A stretch of 64,000 bases of DNA from Planctomycetaceae bacterium (GTDB lineage: Bacteria; Planctomycetota; Planctomycetia; Pirellulales; Pirellulaceae): assembly GCA_020638975.1 (NCBI GenBank), contig JACKHN010000011.1, positions 124,001 to 188,000 on the forward strand, given 5' to 3'. Both the position numbers and the translations under genes were made by a program. Positions 62,625-64,000 of the stretch are shown here, in pieces (position 1 is the stretch's first letter; the number at the start of each line of letters is the position of its first letter). The notes beneath the pieces were generated by a model. That model had not been told where the DNA came from and made no database searches. It was given only the letters and a program-made list of their open reading frames with translations.

Positions 62625-63176
62625 ATGAGCAACATTCCCGTACTCTTGCCTGCGACGCAGATGCCGCCGTATTCATACGTCCCGGGCAAGTTTCCGCATC
62701 CGATTCGAGATCCGAAGGGCCATAGCTTCGGCACCGCTGCTGAGAAAGTTATGTATTTAGATCCCGATAAGTGGGACTACTGCGACACTTACCTTCGTGG
62801 AATCGATCTGTTCAATCACGGCTATTACTGGGAGTCGCACGAATCGTGGGAAGCCGTTTGGAACGCCGCAGGTCGCGAAGGCACGGTCGCGGATTTCATC
62901 AAGGGACTGATAAAACTAGCCGCTGCCAGTGTCAAAGCTCGCGAAGGCAGTGCGATTGGCGTGGCCCGACATGCAACACGAGGTGACAAGCTGTTCGGCA
63001 AGGTGCAGGCCGAAACGCCAAACTTAATGGGTTTGTCACTCGTCGAATTGCGAGAGTTTGCCCAGCACTTAGCGTCAAACGCCGAGCAGGTTGTTAATAC
63101 GAGCGACGCCCCGGTCGCCCGGCTTCACGACTACGTCCTGGTTCCCGCGAAAACAAACGCAACGAAGACGGTTTAA
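62625..63176 (+). CDS. DUF309 family protein
   Basis: A 183-residue protein of the DUF309 family. The family motif with two His and conserved Trp/Glu is GYYWESHESWEAVWN (about 76-90), followed by ADFIKGLIKLAAASVKAREG. An N-terminal proline-rich leader of about 45 residues precedes it. AGGAG lies five bases before the second of two adjacent ATGs (62622, 62625), so the second is preferred. The longer frame to 62367 runs antisense to the SDR gene and was rejected. Function unknown; the motif looks metal-binding. Confidence 0.85.
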   Translation: MSNIPVLLPATQMPPYSYVPGKFPHPIRDPKGHSFGTAAEKVMYLDPDKWDYCDTYLRGIDLFNHGYYWESHESWEAVWNAAGREGTVADFIKGLIKLAAASVKAREGSAIGVARHATRGDKLFGKVQAETPNLMGLSLVELREFAQHLASNAEQVVNTSDAPVARLHDYVLVPAKTNATKTV

Positions 63177-63255
63177 GATTCGATGAGACAGATAAGCGTG
63201 CGAGCGGCTATTACGAGTCTTTCTGGCAACGACTTAAAATCGGCGGACTCGAACG

Positions 63256-63363
63256 ATGCCTGAACCAGGGTATGCCGGCGACGATCCTCCGGGATTTTGG
63301 GGGTTCGTCATCGGGTTTATCGTACTTTTTGGCCTCTTCTTCCTGATGAAAGGATGCTTATAA
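63256..63363 (+). CDS. Putative 35-residue single-pass membrane peptide
   Basis: A short frame, MPEPGYAGDDPPGFWGFVIG and on to the end MKGCL. Residues 14-31 are a hydrophobic helix (FWGFVIGFIVLFGLFFLM), preceded by an acidic, proline-rich N-terminus and followed by a single Lys, a pattern typical of membrane microproteins. GGCGGA lies eight bases upstream. It sits between the DUF309 gene and tRNA-Val. It is too short for certainty. Confidence 0.5.
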   Translation: MPEPGYAGDDPPGFWGFVIGFIVLFGLFFLMKGCL

Positions 63364-63505
63364 CGAGGCGTTGCCCACTTTGGCGGGCGAGGGTAGTATA
63401 GTGTTTCAATCGCGTCGAAGCGGTCGCTGAGAAGTGACTGATTTGGCAGTAAAGAAGTCCAGGATTAGCCTCAGAAATCGAGGAAGTTGTGGACGTGAAG
63501 TGATC

Positions 63506-63579
63506 GGGCGATTAGCTCAGTTGGTTAGAGCGCCACGTTGACATCGTGGAGGTCGTTGGTTCGAATCCAATATCGCCCA
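63506..63579 (+). tRNA. tRNA-Val (GAC)
   Basis: A complete 74-base cloverleaf. The acceptor pairs GGGCGAT with ATCGCCC, the D stem is GCTC/GAGC, the anticodon stem CCACG/CGTGG holds the loop TTGACAT with anticodon GAC (valine codons GUC and GUU), and the T arm is GTTGG-TTCGAAT-CCAAT. The 3' CCA is not encoded (ACT follows). A possible promoter, TTGCCC at 63371 and TAGTAT at 63394 with 17 bases between, lies about 100 bases upstream. Confidence 0.97.
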
Positions 63580-64000
63580 CTGTTAAACGGTTGAAACCCA
63601 TATAGTTACGCTACTCGCCCAACAGGCGATGCAACCTACTCCTGACCCCAGTACTACTCTGGAAGCGATAGAGGTTGCGATTGCGTCGAAAAATCGACGC
63701 ATCCCTGCGTACGTTCATCCTGAAAGCCGACTGGTCAAGTCCGTGGTCGTATGAACGGCAAAGACCACTATCTGAGGCAGACACGGTTCACCGGTTTCGC
63801 ATAACCGTTATTCATCGACGCCGAGCCAATCTGGTATTAGCGCGCGCCAAACGAGGAACTACCACCCGAGGGGCAAAGACGCTTGAATCGCGAACAACTT
63901 AAACAACGAAAAGCAGCTCTGGAGTGCGGCGGACAATTTGCGAGCTAATCGCTCGGGGCCGAAGGAAATCAGTACTCGACGCCGATCCTCGGGCTGATCT
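63580..64000. other. Region after tRNA-Val to the window end
   Basis: 421 bases without a convincing gene. A 75-codon frame (63675-63902) is very Arg- and Thr-rich, has no start signal or domain, and is not called. A gene beginning beyond the window may have its upstream region here. I see no repeat or RNA. Confidence 0.4.

Noticed and set aside
63675..63902. 75-codon frame after tRNA-Val
   Set aside because: Very Arg/Thr-rich, no ribosome-binding site, no domain.

Overview
The window looks like chromosomal DNA of a planctomycete, most likely of the Pirellulales type. The evidence is the protein families: three Tat-exported DUF1501 proteins, a DUF1549/DUF1553 protein, a DUF1552 protein paired with a 1002-residue DUF1587/1595/1592/1588/1585 haem protein, a DUF1080 protein, exported Gfo/Idh/MocA oxidoreductases and a giant PQQ-dehydrogenase-like/HEAT/cytochrome c protein. 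These families are expanded in Planctomycetota. Genes lie on both strands in short operons. There is no phage, insertion sequence or CRISPR array.

Bases 1-19300: the 3' end of a PIG-L deacetylase gene; a SenB-like glycosyltransferase behind a DUF1501 gene; a small secreted protein; dihydroorotase; a DUF1549/1553 plus DUF1501 operon; a PilZ protein; a divergent PhyH dioxygenase and class III aminotransferase; a histidine kinase and response regulator pair; a third DUF1501; and a DUF1592-type plus DUF1552 operon. Bases 19500-29300: a 1834-residue ceramidase-like/dehydrogenase-like/HEAT/cytochrome c/CBM-like fusion, a diguanylate cyclase, a PlsC-CdsA pair and a secreted oxidoreductase. Bases 29600-41300: a small lipoprotein, a membrane coiled-coil protein of unknown function, a tripartite efflux operon (TolC-like, HlyD-like with EF-hands, MacB-type ATPase and permease, and a membrane protein), and a second ceramidase-like protein. 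Bases 41500-54000: threonine dehydrogenase, a nuclease-like plus winged-helix protein, an NRDE protein, a FabH-like synthase, two M3 peptidases, methionyl-tRNA synthetase, a HicAB-like pair and a DUF1080 protein. Bases 54000-63600: GAPDH with a recognisable promoter and terminator, a methyltransferase, a sugar isomerase plus oxidoreductase operon, an operon of a release-factor-like gene, rimO, pgsA and a CPBP protease, an SDR, a DUF309 protein, a 35-residue membrane peptide and tRNA-Val(GAC).

The genes combine envelope and lipid work (plsC, cdsA, pgsA, fabH, efflux, two ceramidase-like proteins), secreted or periplasmic polymer degradation and electron transfer (DUF1501, PSD and cytochrome c families), and housekeeping functions (pyrC, metG, gap, rimO, tdh).

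The strongest signal not explained by genes is a set of long intergenic palindromes. One element of about 120-140 bp occurs twice in opposite orientation (29.5 kb and 41.4 kb). Two others (48.1 kb and 51.2 kb) share their ends but have different palindromic cores. Other pairs share arm sequences (48.3 and 61.8 kb). They look like non-autonomous, MITE- or REP-like elements. Among proteins, the best candidates for something undescribed are the orphan SenB homologue, the giant ceramidase-like/cytochrome fusion, the PD-(D/E)XK-like plus winged-helix protein, and a HicA-like protein lacking the usual catalytic histidine. I did not see a clear multi-gene defence or biosynthetic system.
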